A stretch of DNA of 64,000 bases from an uncultured Lachnospiraceae bacterium (GTDB taxonomy: Bacteria > Bacillota > Clostridia > Lachnospirales > Lachnospiraceae), in NCBI GenBank assembly GCA_910583965.1, contig CAJUAE010000003.1:31024-95023 (forward strand), in the 5' to 3' direction. The stretch's first letter is position 1. Every line of letters starts with the position of its first letter. The translations under genes were made by a program, and so were the position numbers. A model generated the notes under the pieces. That model was given only the letters and a program-made list of their open reading frames with translations. It was not told the origin of the DNA and made no database searches. Of this stretch, positions 1-7,434 are shown in pieces.

Positions 1-711
1 TTGTTTTTTAGTCTTAGTGTTGCAATGGGAATTATGGTTGCGTATGGTTCTTATGTGAAAGATGATGCCAACTTGGTAAAATCTATTAATCAGATTGAAA
101 TATTTGACACGGCGGTTGCATTTCTAGCAGGGGTTATGATTATTCCTGCGGTTTATACCTTTATGGGAAAAGAAGGCATGGCGGCATCGGGACCAAGCCT
201 AATGTTTGTATCACTGCCGAAAGTATTTGCATCCATGGGGAAAATTGGAAATTTGGTAGGGTGTCTCTTTTTTGCTATGGTGTTGTTCGCGGCGATTACA
301 AGTGCTGTTTCTGTCATGGAAGCGGTGGTGTCCAGCTTTATGGACAAGTTTCATATGACACGCACAAAAGCGGCTACTGTCGAGACAATAATTGCAATTG
401 TCGGTGGTGTGACTGTATGTCTTGGATACAATAAATTGTATTTTGAAGTGAAGTTGCCAAATGGAGCAGTTGCACAGATTTTGGATATTATGGACTATAT
501 TAGCAATAATTTGCTAATGCCACTAGTTGCAATTGGAACATGCATTTTGATTGGTTGGGTATTAAAACCAAAAACTGTGATTGACGAAGTGGAGAAATCA
601 GGTAGTAGATTTGGTAGAAAGCGTTTGTATATTGTGATGATTCAATATATTGCTCCAATATTATTGGTAATCTTATTATTGAAATCAGTGGGCATATTGA
701 CAATCATATAA
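1..711 (+). CDS. Sodium-dependent symporter (NSS family), C-terminal part
   Basis: This is the C-terminal portion of a neurotransmitter:sodium symporter (SNF) family transporter, a membrane protein that couples sodium entry to uptake of amino acids or related solutes. About six hydrophobic membrane segments are visible. The segment around residues 30-55 (AVAFLAGVMIIPAVYTFMG), the following run FVSLPKVFASM, and the AITSAVSVMEA motif near residue 100 are typical of bacterial NSS members. Full-length members are about 440-500 residues, so roughly half the protein lies upstream of the window. The TTG at position 1 is probably an internal leucine codon rather than a start. A perfect palindromic terminator follows the stop codon. 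The substrate cannot be told from this part. Confidence 0.85.
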   Translation: MFFSLSVAMGIMVAYGSYVKDDANLVKSINQIEIFDTAVAFLAGVMIIPAVYTFMGKEGMAASGPSLMFVSLPKVFASMGKIGNLVGCLFFAMVLFAAITSAVSVMEAVVSSFMDKFHMTRTKAATVETIIAIVGGVTVCLGYNKLYFEVKLPNGAVAQILDIMDYISNNLLMPLVAIGTCILIGWVLKPKTVIDEVEKSGSRFGRKRLYIVMIQYIAPILLVILLLKSVGILTII

Positions 712-716
712 ATGGA

Positions 717-745
717 TAAGGGAGTAGCGCTACTCCCTTATTTTT
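717..745. terminator. Bidirectional terminator between convergent genes
   Basis: A perfect 24-base palindrome at 717-740 (half TAAGGGAGTAGC) is followed by a T-run on the plus strand. It lies just after the symporter stop codon and overlaps the stop codon of the convergent acetyltransferase gene, so it probably serves mainly the symporter transcript. The T-run is weak in the other direction. Confidence 0.85.
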
Positions 746-1335
746 CGATCTTTAAAATAATATTTTCTGTCGTGATCACTAATTTCGCGCATTATGCGAC
801 AAGGATTTCCAACAGCGACAACATTTGCTGGAATATCTTTTGTCACCACACTACCAGCGCCAATAACAGTGTTGTCTCCAATTGTAACACCAGGCATAAT
901 AATCGCTCCGGCGCCAATCCAACAGTTTCTACCAATATGCACAGGCATATTATATTGATATTGCTGTTCCCGTAGTTCTGGAAGAATTGGATGTCCTGCG
1001 GTGGCAATGGTCACGTTTGGACCAATCATAGTATAATCCCCAATATAAATATGGGTATCGTCCACACATGTTAAATGATAGTTTGCATAGACCATTTTCC
1101 CAAAATGGCAGTGATGTCCGCCAAAATTTGCATAGAATGGCGCTTCGATATAGACACCTTCTCCACAGTCACCCAGCATATCTTTGAGCATTTTTGCTCT
1201 TTTTTTAAACTCAGAGGGTTTTGTCAGGTTATAATCGCACAGTTTGTCCTGATAAGAAACTTGTTTCTTTATAATATTTTCGTCGTTTGGAAAATAAAGT
1301 TCTCCAGTGTGTAGTTTTTCTTTCATGTCATGCAT
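730..1335 (-). CDS. Hexapeptide-repeat sugar O-acetyltransferase (maltose/galactoside type)
   Basis: This is a left-handed beta-helix acetyltransferase of the maltose/galactoside O-acetyltransferase family, which moves acetyl groups from acetyl-CoA to sugars in the cytosol. The N-terminal maltose-acetyltransferase region (KLHTGELYFPNDE) is followed by hexapeptide repeats from about residue 70. The catalytic His lies in TIATAGHP, and the classic closing repeats IGAGAIIMPGVTIGDN and VIGAGSVVTKDIPANVV are present. Length (about 201 residues) is normal. I chose the ATG at 1335 because GGAGG lies eight bases upstream of it; an in-frame ATG five codons earlier overlaps that ribosome binding site. 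The gene stands alone, convergent with the symporter. The natural acceptor sugar is unknown. Confidence 0.9.
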   Translation of the reverse strand: MHDMKEKLHTGELYFPNDENIIKKQVSYQDKLCDYNLTKPSEFKKRAKMLKDMLGDCGEGVYIEAPFYANFGGHHCHFGKMVYANYHLTCVDDTHIYIGDYTMIGPNVTIATAGHPILPELREQQYQYNMPVHIGRNCWIGAGAIIMPGVTIGDNTVIGAGSVVTKDIPANVVAVGNPCRIMREISDHDRKYYFKDRKIRE

Positions 1336-1350
1336 TTTATATGCCTCCAT

Positions 1351-1671
1351 TTCTTTTATAATAACCTTTTGGAATCTTTAAACTTTTGTCAATGGTAGTT
1401 CAAACAACTGTGAAGCAGACATTTGGCCAATGCCATGGCAGTGTTGATTTTATATGGTTTCTGATTCCTATTTTAAATGAAATATAAATCGAACATTATT
1501 CTCTGACAAAAAATTCTAAAAGGTTATTTATAATTTTTATTTATAAATAACCATATCATATCTCACGAAAAAAAGCATTCAAATTTTACAGATTCCCAAT
1601 ACAAAAATCAAAAAAATACATTAAATCAAAATAGTGCTATAAGCAGAATAAAATATTTGTGAGACAAGTGC
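1351..1671. other. Non-coding spacer with an AT-rich hairpin
   Basis: This AT-rich spacer upstream of both the reverse acetyltransferase gene and spoIIIAA has no credible reading frame. It contains one 11-bp inverted repeat (GGTTATTTATA at 1522-1532 and its complement at 1542-1552) without a following T-run. Nothing else stands out before the sigma-E-like promoter. Confidence 0.5.
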
Positions 1672-1699
1672 TCATATTTTAAAATTCAAGACATATATT
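1672..1699 (+). promoter_or_regulatory. Putative sigma-E promoter of the spoIIIA operon
   Basis: TCATATT at 1672-1678 and CATATATT at 1692-1699 are separated by 13 bases. They match the mother-cell sigma-E pattern (about KMATATT, 13-15 bases, CATACAAT) at seven and six positions. The -10 box ends 40 bases before the spoIIIAA start. spoIIIA is a known sigma-E target in Bacillus, which supports the call, but it is a pattern match only. Confidence 0.6.
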
Positions 1700-1739
1700 G
1701 AGATATGGACAGTGGGACAAACAAAAGGAGGAGTGTACA

Positions 1740-2675
1740 ATGATAGATAATCGAATTTTGCAATTCTTTCCACAGGGATTTAGAAAGGACTGGGAGCGAA
1801 GCAGTGTGCGTTTTGAAAAGATACAAGAAATTAGATTGCGCGTCAACCAGCCAGTGCGTGTGTTATCAGAGCGGGAACACAGACTTCCTATTATATATGG
1901 TGAACGGGAGTTGGAAGAAATTTTTCGGTATTTGTGCCATGATTCCGTGTACGCTTACGAAGAAGAAAGAAAACAGGGGTATATTACTGTCGAGGGAGGA
2001 CATAGAATCGGAATTACAGGGGAGCTTACGACAGCAGGAAATGGTCGATTTATCGCCAAATATATTCGTTATATCAATATTAGACTGGCACATGAGCACA
2101 AGGATATTGCGCGGAGAATAATGCGGTATCTCTATCATACACAACAAGGAATCCCGTTTAATACGCTAATTATTTCACCACCAGGGGTTGGTAAGACAAC
2201 CTTGCTTAGAGATATGATTCGCCTCTTTTCAAATGGAGTGGAGGGGTATTGTGGATGCAATGTGGGTGTGATTGACGAGAGAGGTGAGATTGCAGGGGCG
2301 TACAGGGGAAGTGCTATGCTTGATTGTGGTGAGCGTACAGATGTTGTTACAGGTGGTGATAAACAGCAGGGAATCTCTATCTTGGTGAGAACCTTTGCGC
2401 CGCGAGTGATTGCGATTGACGAGATTGGAAAAAGTACAGATGCCGAGGCAATTTTCCATGCAGGGGTGTGTGGATGTAGTATATTGGCGACAATACATGG
2501 CAGTTCGATTGAAGATATTCAACGTAAACCTGAGATGGAGAAATTGTTTCAGTCTGAGTTAATTGATCGGTTTATAGTGTTGTCTATGGATGAAAAAATG
2601 GTTCGATATTATGAGATTTACGATAGAAAGGGGAATCAAATATGTGGCAGAAATTTATTGCAGGTGCCTGCGTAA
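1740..2675 (+). CDS. spoIIIAA: Stage III sporulation protein AA (ATPase)
   Basis: SpoIIIAA is the cytoplasmic, secretion-type ATPase of the SpoIIIA-SpoIIQ channel that links the mother cell to the forespore during engulfment. A Walker A motif (PPGVGKTTLLRD, about residues 146-157) and a Walker B (RVIAIDEIG, about 223-231) are clear. The length of 311 residues fits the family. I place the start at the ATG at 1740, directly behind AGGAGGAGTGTACA; an upstream in-frame ATG at 1698 overlaps the putative sigma-E -10 box and has no ribosome binding site. It opens the eight-gene spoIIIA operon and overlaps spoIIIAB by 34 bases, suggesting coupled translation. Confidence 0.95.
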   Translation: MIDNRILQFFPQGFRKDWERSSVRFEKIQEIRLRVNQPVRVLSEREHRLPIIYGERELEEIFRYLCHDSVYAYEEERKQGYITVEGGHRIGITGELTTAGNGRFIAKYIRYINIRLAHEHKDIARRIMRYLYHTQQGIPFNTLIISPPGVGKTTLLRDMIRLFSNGVEGYCGCNVGVIDERGEIAGAYRGSAMLDCGERTDVVTGGDKQQGISILVRTFAPRVIAIDEIGKSTDAEAIFHAGVCGCSILATIHGSSIEDIQRKPEMEKLFQSELIDRFIVLSMDEKMVRYYEIYDRKGNQICGRNLLQVPA

Positions 2676-3154
2676 TGACAGGTGCGCTTGGATTTGGTTG
2701 GTCTCTTTGTAATGAGATGAGCAGTCAAATCTGGCATTTGAAACAGCAAAAGCAGATTTTGTTGTATATTGTCGGCGAGATTACCTATCTGCACAGACCG
2801 ATGGAAGAAATTTTTGATATGATTTCTGCAAAAGCAGCACCTCCATATGACCAATTCCTAAGAGAAGTTTCACAAGAAATGAAAGAGCGGAACGGGAAAT
2901 CATTGATTGCTGTCTGGAATGAGGCTGTTGAGAGCGGAAGGGACTTTATACAGATTGGAAAGGATTATTTAATAAAAATGGGAGATTGCTTTGCGTATGA
3001 GGGAGAACAGCTTCAGGTGGAGGCACTTGGATTATTTGGAACGGAGCTGGATAGTGAGATAGACAGGCTTACAGAAAAAAAGAATGAGAACAGTCGTCTT
3101 ATCAAAGTGCTTAGCACATTGACAGGAATCCTGTGTATTATATTGTTTTTATAG
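2642..3154 (+). CDS. spoIIIAB: Stage III sporulation protein AB
   Basis: SpoIIIAB is a mother-cell membrane protein of the SpoIIIA complex, related in fold to type II secretion GspF-like components. The protein has an N-terminal hydrophobic segment (KFIAGACVMTGALGFGW), a long helical region with EITYLHRPMEEIF, which matches the conserved family stretch, and a C-terminal membrane anchor (LTGILCIILFL). Its 170 residues are the usual size. The start ATG at 2642 has AAAGGGG upstream and lies inside the end of spoIIIAA. Confidence 0.93.
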   Translation: MWQKFIAGACVMTGALGFGWSLCNEMSSQIWHLKQQKQILLYIVGEITYLHRPMEEIFDMISAKAAPPYDQFLREVSQEMKERNGKSLIAVWNEAVESGRDFIQIGKDYLIKMGDCFAYEGEQLQVEALGLFGTELDSEIDRLTEKKNENSRLIKVLSTLTGILCIILFL

Positions 3155-3176
3155 TAAATGACAGAATCGTTGTGAA

Positions 3177-3383
3177 ATGGGGATGAAGATGGAAGTCAGT
3201 CTAATATTTAAGATAGCAGCAGTTGGTATATTGATAACGATACTAGGACAGGTATTGAAGCATAGCGGCAGAGAAGAACATGCGTTTCTTATTAGCCTTG
3301 CCGGACTGGTGCTGGTGCTTTCATGGATTGTCCCATATATATATCAACTTTTTGAGATGATACAAGATTTATTCGCTTTGTAA
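3177..3383 (+). CDS. spoIIIAC: Stage III sporulation protein AC
   Basis: This is a small protein with two transmembrane helices (about residues 6-25 and 36-60) that forms part of the SpoIIIA channel platform in the outer forespore membrane. The 65-68 residue length and position after spoIIIAB identify it. The start is uncertain: the ATG at 3177 has a poor ribosome binding site, while the ATG at 3186 lies six bases after GGGG and would give a protein beginning MEVSLIFKIA, like its relatives. Unusually, 177 non-coding bases separate it from spoIIIAD, where most genomes have near contact. Confidence 0.9.
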   Translation: MGMKMEVSLIFKIAAVGILITILGQVLKHSGREEHAFLISLAGLVLVLSWIVPYIYQLFEMIQDLFAL

Positions 3384-3386
3384 TCA

Positions 3387-3535
3387 GGAATTGTAGAAAA
3401 ATAATTGATACAAGTTATGTAGGATATTTCTCTGAGAGTACATATTAAAAAATGTAAGCATAGCAGTTACAATACGGATTTTTGACATATGCAATCAGAG
3501 ATAAAATAGGTTCAGTCATTTTTCTACAATGCCTA
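3387..3535. repeat. Terminal-inverted-repeat element between spoIIIAC and spoIIIAD
   Basis: A spacer of about 149 bases is bounded by imperfect 22-base inverted repeats at 3387-3408 and 3514-3535, which differ at three positions. Their perfect 13-base core is ATTGTAGAAAAAT at 3390-3402 with its complement at 3520-3532. The inside carries no reading frame. The arrangement suggests a small non-autonomous mobile element (MITE) or a structured RNA segment within the spoIIIA transcript. I saw no second copy in this window. Confidence 0.6.
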
Positions 3536-3560
3536 AGTATGTTGATGATGGAGGCATGGT

Positions 3561-3941
3561 ATGATTCAGATTTGTGTGCTTGCCATAGCAGGACTCTTTG
3601 CGGCGCTGGTTATTAAAAAAGATAGACCAGAATTTGCGACATTGATTATTATGCTTGTGAGTTTTTTTATTGCAATTAGAGTGTTGACAGTGTTGGAAAC
3701 CGCAATTGGGGAGTTTGAAAACTGGGAATCAATACTGGGTGGAAATATTGCATATATATCACTTCTTTTAAAGATTATAGGTATTACTTATGTGTGCGAT
3801 TTTGCTTCCAACTTATGTAAGGACTCGGGATATTCAGCGCTTAGCAGTCATATTGAACTGTTTGGCAAGGTTGCGATTATGGTGGCAGGGTTTCCAATCA
3901 TCAGAATTATGATTGATATGCTTGAGGGAATGATGAGATGA
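3561..3941 (+). CDS. spoIIIAD: Stage III sporulation protein AD
   Basis: SpoIIIAD is a polytopic membrane protein of the SpoIIIA complex. The 126 residues contain an N-terminal hydrophobic segment (IQICVLAIAGLFAALVI), a second one (FATLIIMLVSFFIAIRVL), an amphipathic middle with the conserved YISLLLKIIGITYVCDFAS region, and a C-terminal helix. GGAGG lies six bases before the ATG. The stop overlaps the spoIIIAE start (ATGA), indicating translational coupling. Confidence 0.93.
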   Translation: MIQICVLAIAGLFAALVIKKDRPEFATLIIMLVSFFIAIRVLTVLETAIGEFENWESILGGNIAYISLLLKIIGITYVCDFASNLCKDSGYSALSSHIELFGKVAIMVAGFPIIRIMIDMLEGMMR

Positions 3942-5002
3942 GTCAGGATATGAGCTTGTGGCAGGAGCTGGATATACTTCCAGATTTGAGTATTCTGGAT
4001 AAATTACTACGAGAGTTGTTGCCAGGAAGAAATACAGATTCCATGGATTTTATCAAGGATGTATTGATGGGAAATTGGGCGTTGGACCCAGGATTATTCT
4101 GGCGTTATCTTGCAGGAACAGTAACAGGTGTTTTTGAAGGCTGGAAAAGACTTTTTATATCTGTGCTTGTATTATTTATTCTGGTGGCATTGGTTAGTAA
4201 TTTAATGTCTGCTCTAAAAAATGAGGGCGCAGCAAAAGCAGCAAAAACTTTTTTTATTCTTTGTCAGCTTGTGGTGTTGATCAATGCATTTCATGAAGTG
4301 CTTGATATTGTTGAGGATGCAATGACGCGGATGCTTGAGTTTTTAAAAGTGATGATTCCTGCGTATATGATCTGTATTGCCGCGGCAGGGTCTGGGCTGA
4401 CTGCGCTGATTTTTTATAAATTATTGTTGGGTTTTTTGTGTCTGATAGAAGGAATTATCGCTGCCTCGCTGACAACTGTTGTCGAGGGATACGTTATGCT
4501 TGGCGTGGTGGAGAGCATTTGGGGAGAAGAACGATTTAAAGGATTGATGGAGATTATTAAAAAAGGGCTGCAATGGATTTTAAAAATGATGATTGTGGTT
4601 ATGTCAGGAAGTGGAATCCTTCAAATTATAATAACACCTGTAATTGATAAGGCAAACAATACGGTGATTCAAAAAACCGCAGGCGCTATTCCCGGAATCG
4701 GTGATCTTGTAGAGTCTGTATCAAGTGTGACACTCGCTTCAGCAATTGCAGTAAAAAATAGTCTTGGCGTGTTAATATTAGTGGTGCTTGTGCTAATGAT
4801 TGCTGCTCCAGTGTTAAAATCCTTTATAATTTTGGTTATTATTAAGGTAAGTGGCGCATTGGGAAGTATTTGCGGGGAACGTCAAATGATGAAATGTGTT
4901 GAATACATATCTGAGGCGGGATTTATGTTACTGCGGATACTAATAACAGTTACAACATTATTTTTTATTACGATAGCTGTTGTGACTAATGCAACAAGTT
5001 AG
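3938..5002 (+). CDS. spoIIIAE: Stage III sporulation protein AE
   Basis: SpoIIIAE is the largest membrane component of the mother cell-forespore channel. The protein has about seven transmembrane segments starting near residue 70 (LFISVLVLFILVALVSNL), and the conserved loop with VIQKTAGAIPGIGDLVESV is characteristic of the family. The length of 354 residues is close to that of Bacillus SpoIIIAE (about 399) after allowing for a shorter N-terminus. The start overlaps the spoIIIAD stop by four bases. Confidence 0.94.
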   Translation: MSQDMSLWQELDILPDLSILDKLLRELLPGRNTDSMDFIKDVLMGNWALDPGLFWRYLAGTVTGVFEGWKRLFISVLVLFILVALVSNLMSALKNEGAAKAAKTFFILCQLVVLINAFHEVLDIVEDAMTRMLEFLKVMIPAYMICIAAAGSGLTALIFYKLLLGFLCLIEGIIAASLTTVVEGYVMLGVVESIWGEERFKGLMEIIKKGLQWILKMMIVVMSGSGILQIIITPVIDKANNTVIQKTAGAIPGIGDLVESVSSVTLASAIAVKNSLGVLILVVLVLMIAAPVLKSFIILVIIKVSGALGSICGERQMMKCVEYISEAGFMLLRILITVTTLFFITIAVVTNATS

Positions 5003-5032
5003 TTAGAACAATCTATGATAGAGGGAGAACTT

Positions 5033-5419
5033 ATGGAAAATCTGGCGGTCGAGGTCAGGCGGCTTGTGTATACTGTAATCTGTTTTCAATGTCTTATCCA
5101 GTTGACAGAAGGAAGTGGTTATCAGAAATATCTAAAACTTTTTTCCTATTTACTGACAATGTGTATTTGCTTTAATGTGATTTTTTCATTTATGGGACAG
5201 GTTGAAAACAATTTTTCTAAAGCGGATAAATTGTATGATCGTTGGGAACAAGAGTGGAAGAAAATGACAGAGACAGACCAAATTTATGAGGGAGATGCAT
5301 ATTATGAACAGATGTGGGAGGAAAAAATTATAGGTGGGGCACATAAGGAGTATGACAACAGAAACGGAGGTGAATCGGATGCTGGAGAACATCAGGGACA
5401 GGATTCGGTTGGCAATTAA
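5033..5419 (+). CDS. spoIIIAF: Stage III sporulation protein AF
   Basis: SpoIIIAF is a small bitopic or two-helix membrane protein of the SpoIIIA complex. The N-terminal two hydrophobic segments (about residues 10-25 and 35-55) are followed by a charged soluble domain. The first in-frame ATG at 5015 is less likely than the ATG at 5033, which lies behind GAGGGAGAACTT and gives a protein starting MENLAVEVRRLV, in line with the family. Its 3' end overlaps spoIIIAG by 41 bases. Confidence 0.9.
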   Translation: MENLAVEVRRLVYTVICFQCLIQLTEGSGYQKYLKLFSYLLTMCICFNVIFSFMGQVENNFSKADKLYDRWEQEWKKMTETDQIYEGDAYYEQMWEEKIIGGAHKEYDNRNGGESDAGEHQGQDSVGN

Positions 5420-6014
5420 CAGTGGAAATGGAGGGAGAGGAAGACCTACAAAGGAAACGATGCTGATTATTTTTCTGAGTGGGATATTAATTTTTGTTAT
5501 TCTGCTGCCGACAGGAGGTGGTAATAATACTTTTGCCACAAAGAAAAGTCAGAAAAATGTAGCACATCTAAACAGTGCAAATGATACACAAGACAATCTA
5601 AAGGGCGAAAAGAATGAGACATTTATAGAGGATTACAAAAAAGAGCTTGAGCGGGAACTTGAAGAATTTTTATCCAGCGTGGAAGGTGTTGGAACTGTGA
5701 AAGTACTAATCTATATCAAGGAGTCGCCAGAATATGTTGTGGAGAAAGATATGCCCACATCAAATACAACGAATGGAGATAACAGTGAGGCGAAGAAAGA
5801 AGAAACAACTGTGTACACCGTAAATGAGAATGGTGATCAAGTGCCTTTTATTGCACAAACGAAAAGCCCACAGATTGACGGTGTAGTAATCTCTGCGGAG
5901 GGAGCTTCTAGTGAGGCGATACGACTTCAGATTGTAAAGTTAGTGATGGCGCTGTATGGCGTGGAGGCAAACAAAGTTGAGGTACTAAGAATGGGGCAGA
6001 CAATACAAAATTGA
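5379..6014 (+). CDS. spoIIIAG: Stage III sporulation protein AG
   Basis: SpoIIIAG forms the large ring of the channel in the intermembrane space and resembles the ring-building motif proteins of type III secretion. One transmembrane helix (about residues 28-46, ending in a Pro/Gly-rich turn) is followed by the extracytoplasmic domain with ELEEFLSSVEGVGTVKVLIY, the conserved ring-building motif stretch. I chose the ATG at 5379 because GGAGGTGAATCGG precedes it; earlier in-frame starts lie inside spoIIIAF without a site. The protein is 211 residues, normal for the family. The next gene is separated by a 252-base spacer with repeat features. Confidence 0.93.
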   Translation: MLENIRDRIRLAINSGNGGRGRPTKETMLIIFLSGILIFVILLPTGGGNNTFATKKSQKNVAHLNSANDTQDNLKGEKNETFIEDYKKELERELEEFLSSVEGVGTVKVLIYIKESPEYVVEKDMPTSNTTNGDNSEAKKEETTVYTVNENGDQVPFIAQTKSPQIDGVVISAEGASSEAIRLQIVKLVMALYGVEANKVEVLRMGQTIQN

Positions 6015-6020
6015 AAGAAT

Positions 6021-6190
6021 ATTACAATTCGGCATCAGGATTTTGCACTAGTTACAAAATCTGTAAAATAACGATAAGGTTGAGAGACATCAAGTCTCAG
6101 TATGTGTTTTTGATATTATGAGGTGGTATTATTGCATGTTTGATGCTTGTAACAAAAAAACGGAGGCTGAACTGTTACGAAAAAATAGAA
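6021..6190. repeat. Probable degenerate MITE-like element between spoIIIAG and spoIIIAH
   Basis: The left end (ATTACAATTCGGCAT near 6022) and the complement of the right end (GTAACAGTTCAGCCT, from GGCTGAACTGTTAC near 6164-6177) form imperfect terminal inverted repeats. The right end is nearly the same as the ends of the elements at 19772-19919 and 21494-21690. A small GAGAC/GTCTC hairpin lies at 6084-6098. No gene is present. I read it as a decayed member of the same family; the boundaries are approximate. Confidence 0.45.
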
Positions 6191-6266
6191 AATAATAAGT
6201 CTAAGTAAAGCATGCTCTGAATAAGATAGAAGTAGCAAAGAGAAGCAATAGGAAGGATATGGTTTG

Positions 6267-7082
6267 GTGAAAAAAATATTAAGAAAAAACCAGATTATGA
6301 TTACGGCATTGGCAGTGATGATTGCGGTAGCAGGTTATCTCAACTTTGCCGGCACCAAGATTGGAGAAGAAGATTTTATCTCTGTGGACGGAAGCAGCAG
6401 TGAACTTACGTATGAGATCTCTGACGAAGATATGTATGCCATATCACTTAGAGAAGATACTGATGGGACAATAACAGATTATGCATCTGTGGCAGGAACT
6501 GGTCAGGATATTCCAAGTCTTGATACAGATGATGTGACAATTACAGAAAATTATCTCAATAGCAACATGGATGCCTCAGCGGGTAATGCATTGACTACTG
6601 CGTCAACAGACCTTCAGCCCACTGACGAGGCAGCAGATGGAACACTTGCCTCTAACACAGACGAATCTGGCGCGACTGTCATTGAACAGGAAGTTCCGGG
6701 AGAAGCAATATTTACCAGTGCCTCTGGTGTGTCCACACTGGCAGGTGCAAAGCTTTTAAAAGAGCAGACAAGAGCACAGAATAAAGAATCCTTGATGGAG
6801 ATTATCCAAAACGCAGATTTGACAGAGGATGCAAAAAAGGATGCTGTGAACAGTATGATTACACTCACAGAGACCGCACAGAAAGAATCGGATGCACAAA
6901 TGCTCTTAGAAGCAAAAGGATTTACCCAGACTGTAGTAAGTATCAGTGGTGATTCCGCAGATGTTATGGTGGAGGCGGTAGACCTTACTGAGGCGCAGAC
7001 TGCTCAGATTATAGATATTGTACAGCGCAAGACGAACATCTCCGCAGAAAATATTATTATCACAGTTTCAGGAACAGAGTAA
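6267..7082 (+). CDS. spoIIIAH: Stage III sporulation protein AH
   Basis: SpoIIIAH is the mother-cell membrane protein whose extracellular YscJ/FliF-like domain binds SpoIIQ in the forespore membrane to complete the channel. A transmembrane helix at about residues 8-27 (QIMITALAVMIAVAGYLNFA) precedes a long Asp/Thr-rich linker and a C-terminal domain (about 165-271) with the conserved KGFTQTVVSISGDSADVMV. The start is GTG at 6267 (MKKILRKNQ...) or TTG at 6264, both behind GGAAGG. The linker is longer than in Bacillus, which is normal for Lachnospiraceae. Confidence 0.93.
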   Translation: MKKILRKNQIMITALAVMIAVAGYLNFAGTKIGEEDFISVDGSSSELTYEISDEDMYAISLREDTDGTITDYASVAGTGQDIPSLDTDDVTITENYLNSNMDASAGNALTTASTDLQPTDEAADGTLASNTDESGATVIEQEVPGEAIFTSASGVSTLAGAKLLKEQTRAQNKESLMEIIQNADLTEDAKKDAVNSMITLTETAQKESDAQMLLEAKGFTQTVVSISGDSADVMVEAVDLTEAQTAQIIDIVQRKTNISAENIIITVSGTE

Positions 7083-7124
7083 CAGCTTCGCTATGCCCAT
7101 TTATGAGTCGTTGGTTTATACATT

Positions 7125-7267
7125 CTGACAGTTCATTTAGGTTATTTCTGACAACTTGTTTTATGTTGATCATCTGTCCTATAAGATTGAAGATACAAAG
7201 TGCCTTATGTGAGCAAACTTCCAACAGCATTTTGTATCTTCAATTTTGCATGACTGAAAAGTAACAA
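7125..7267 (+). repeat. Dispersed hairpin element, copy 1 (MITE-like)
   Basis: This 143-base spacer element begins CTGACAGTTCATTTAG and ends GACTGAAAAGTAACAAA. The core is a strong stem with 18-base arms at 7186-7203 and 7227-7244 (ATTGAAGATACAAAGTGC with its complement, one G-T pair). It is clearly related along its whole length to 19772-19919 and, inverted, to 21494-21690. No reading frame is present. Base changes between copies keep the pairing, so the folded form is probably what is maintained. Confidence 0.75.
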
Positions 7268-7434
7268 ATTGCTACAAAGCAGAATAAAAACGGAAAAATA
7301 AGATGTGGAATTAATTGGATAAATGTGATATACTTAGATGCAATATGTCAAGGTAACAGATTATGGAACACAATCAGTATCACAGTCTGTACTTTGACAA
7401 ATAAGAATGTTATGGATAGACGGAGGATAGACCA

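Noticed and set aside
1..711. A complete gene starting with TTG at position 1
   Set aside because: The protein begins in the middle of a transmembrane protein of known larger size; the window simply cuts the gene.
712..975. An 87-codon open frame on the plus strand
   Set aside because: It lies opposite the acetyltransferase gene and begins within the terminator palindrome.
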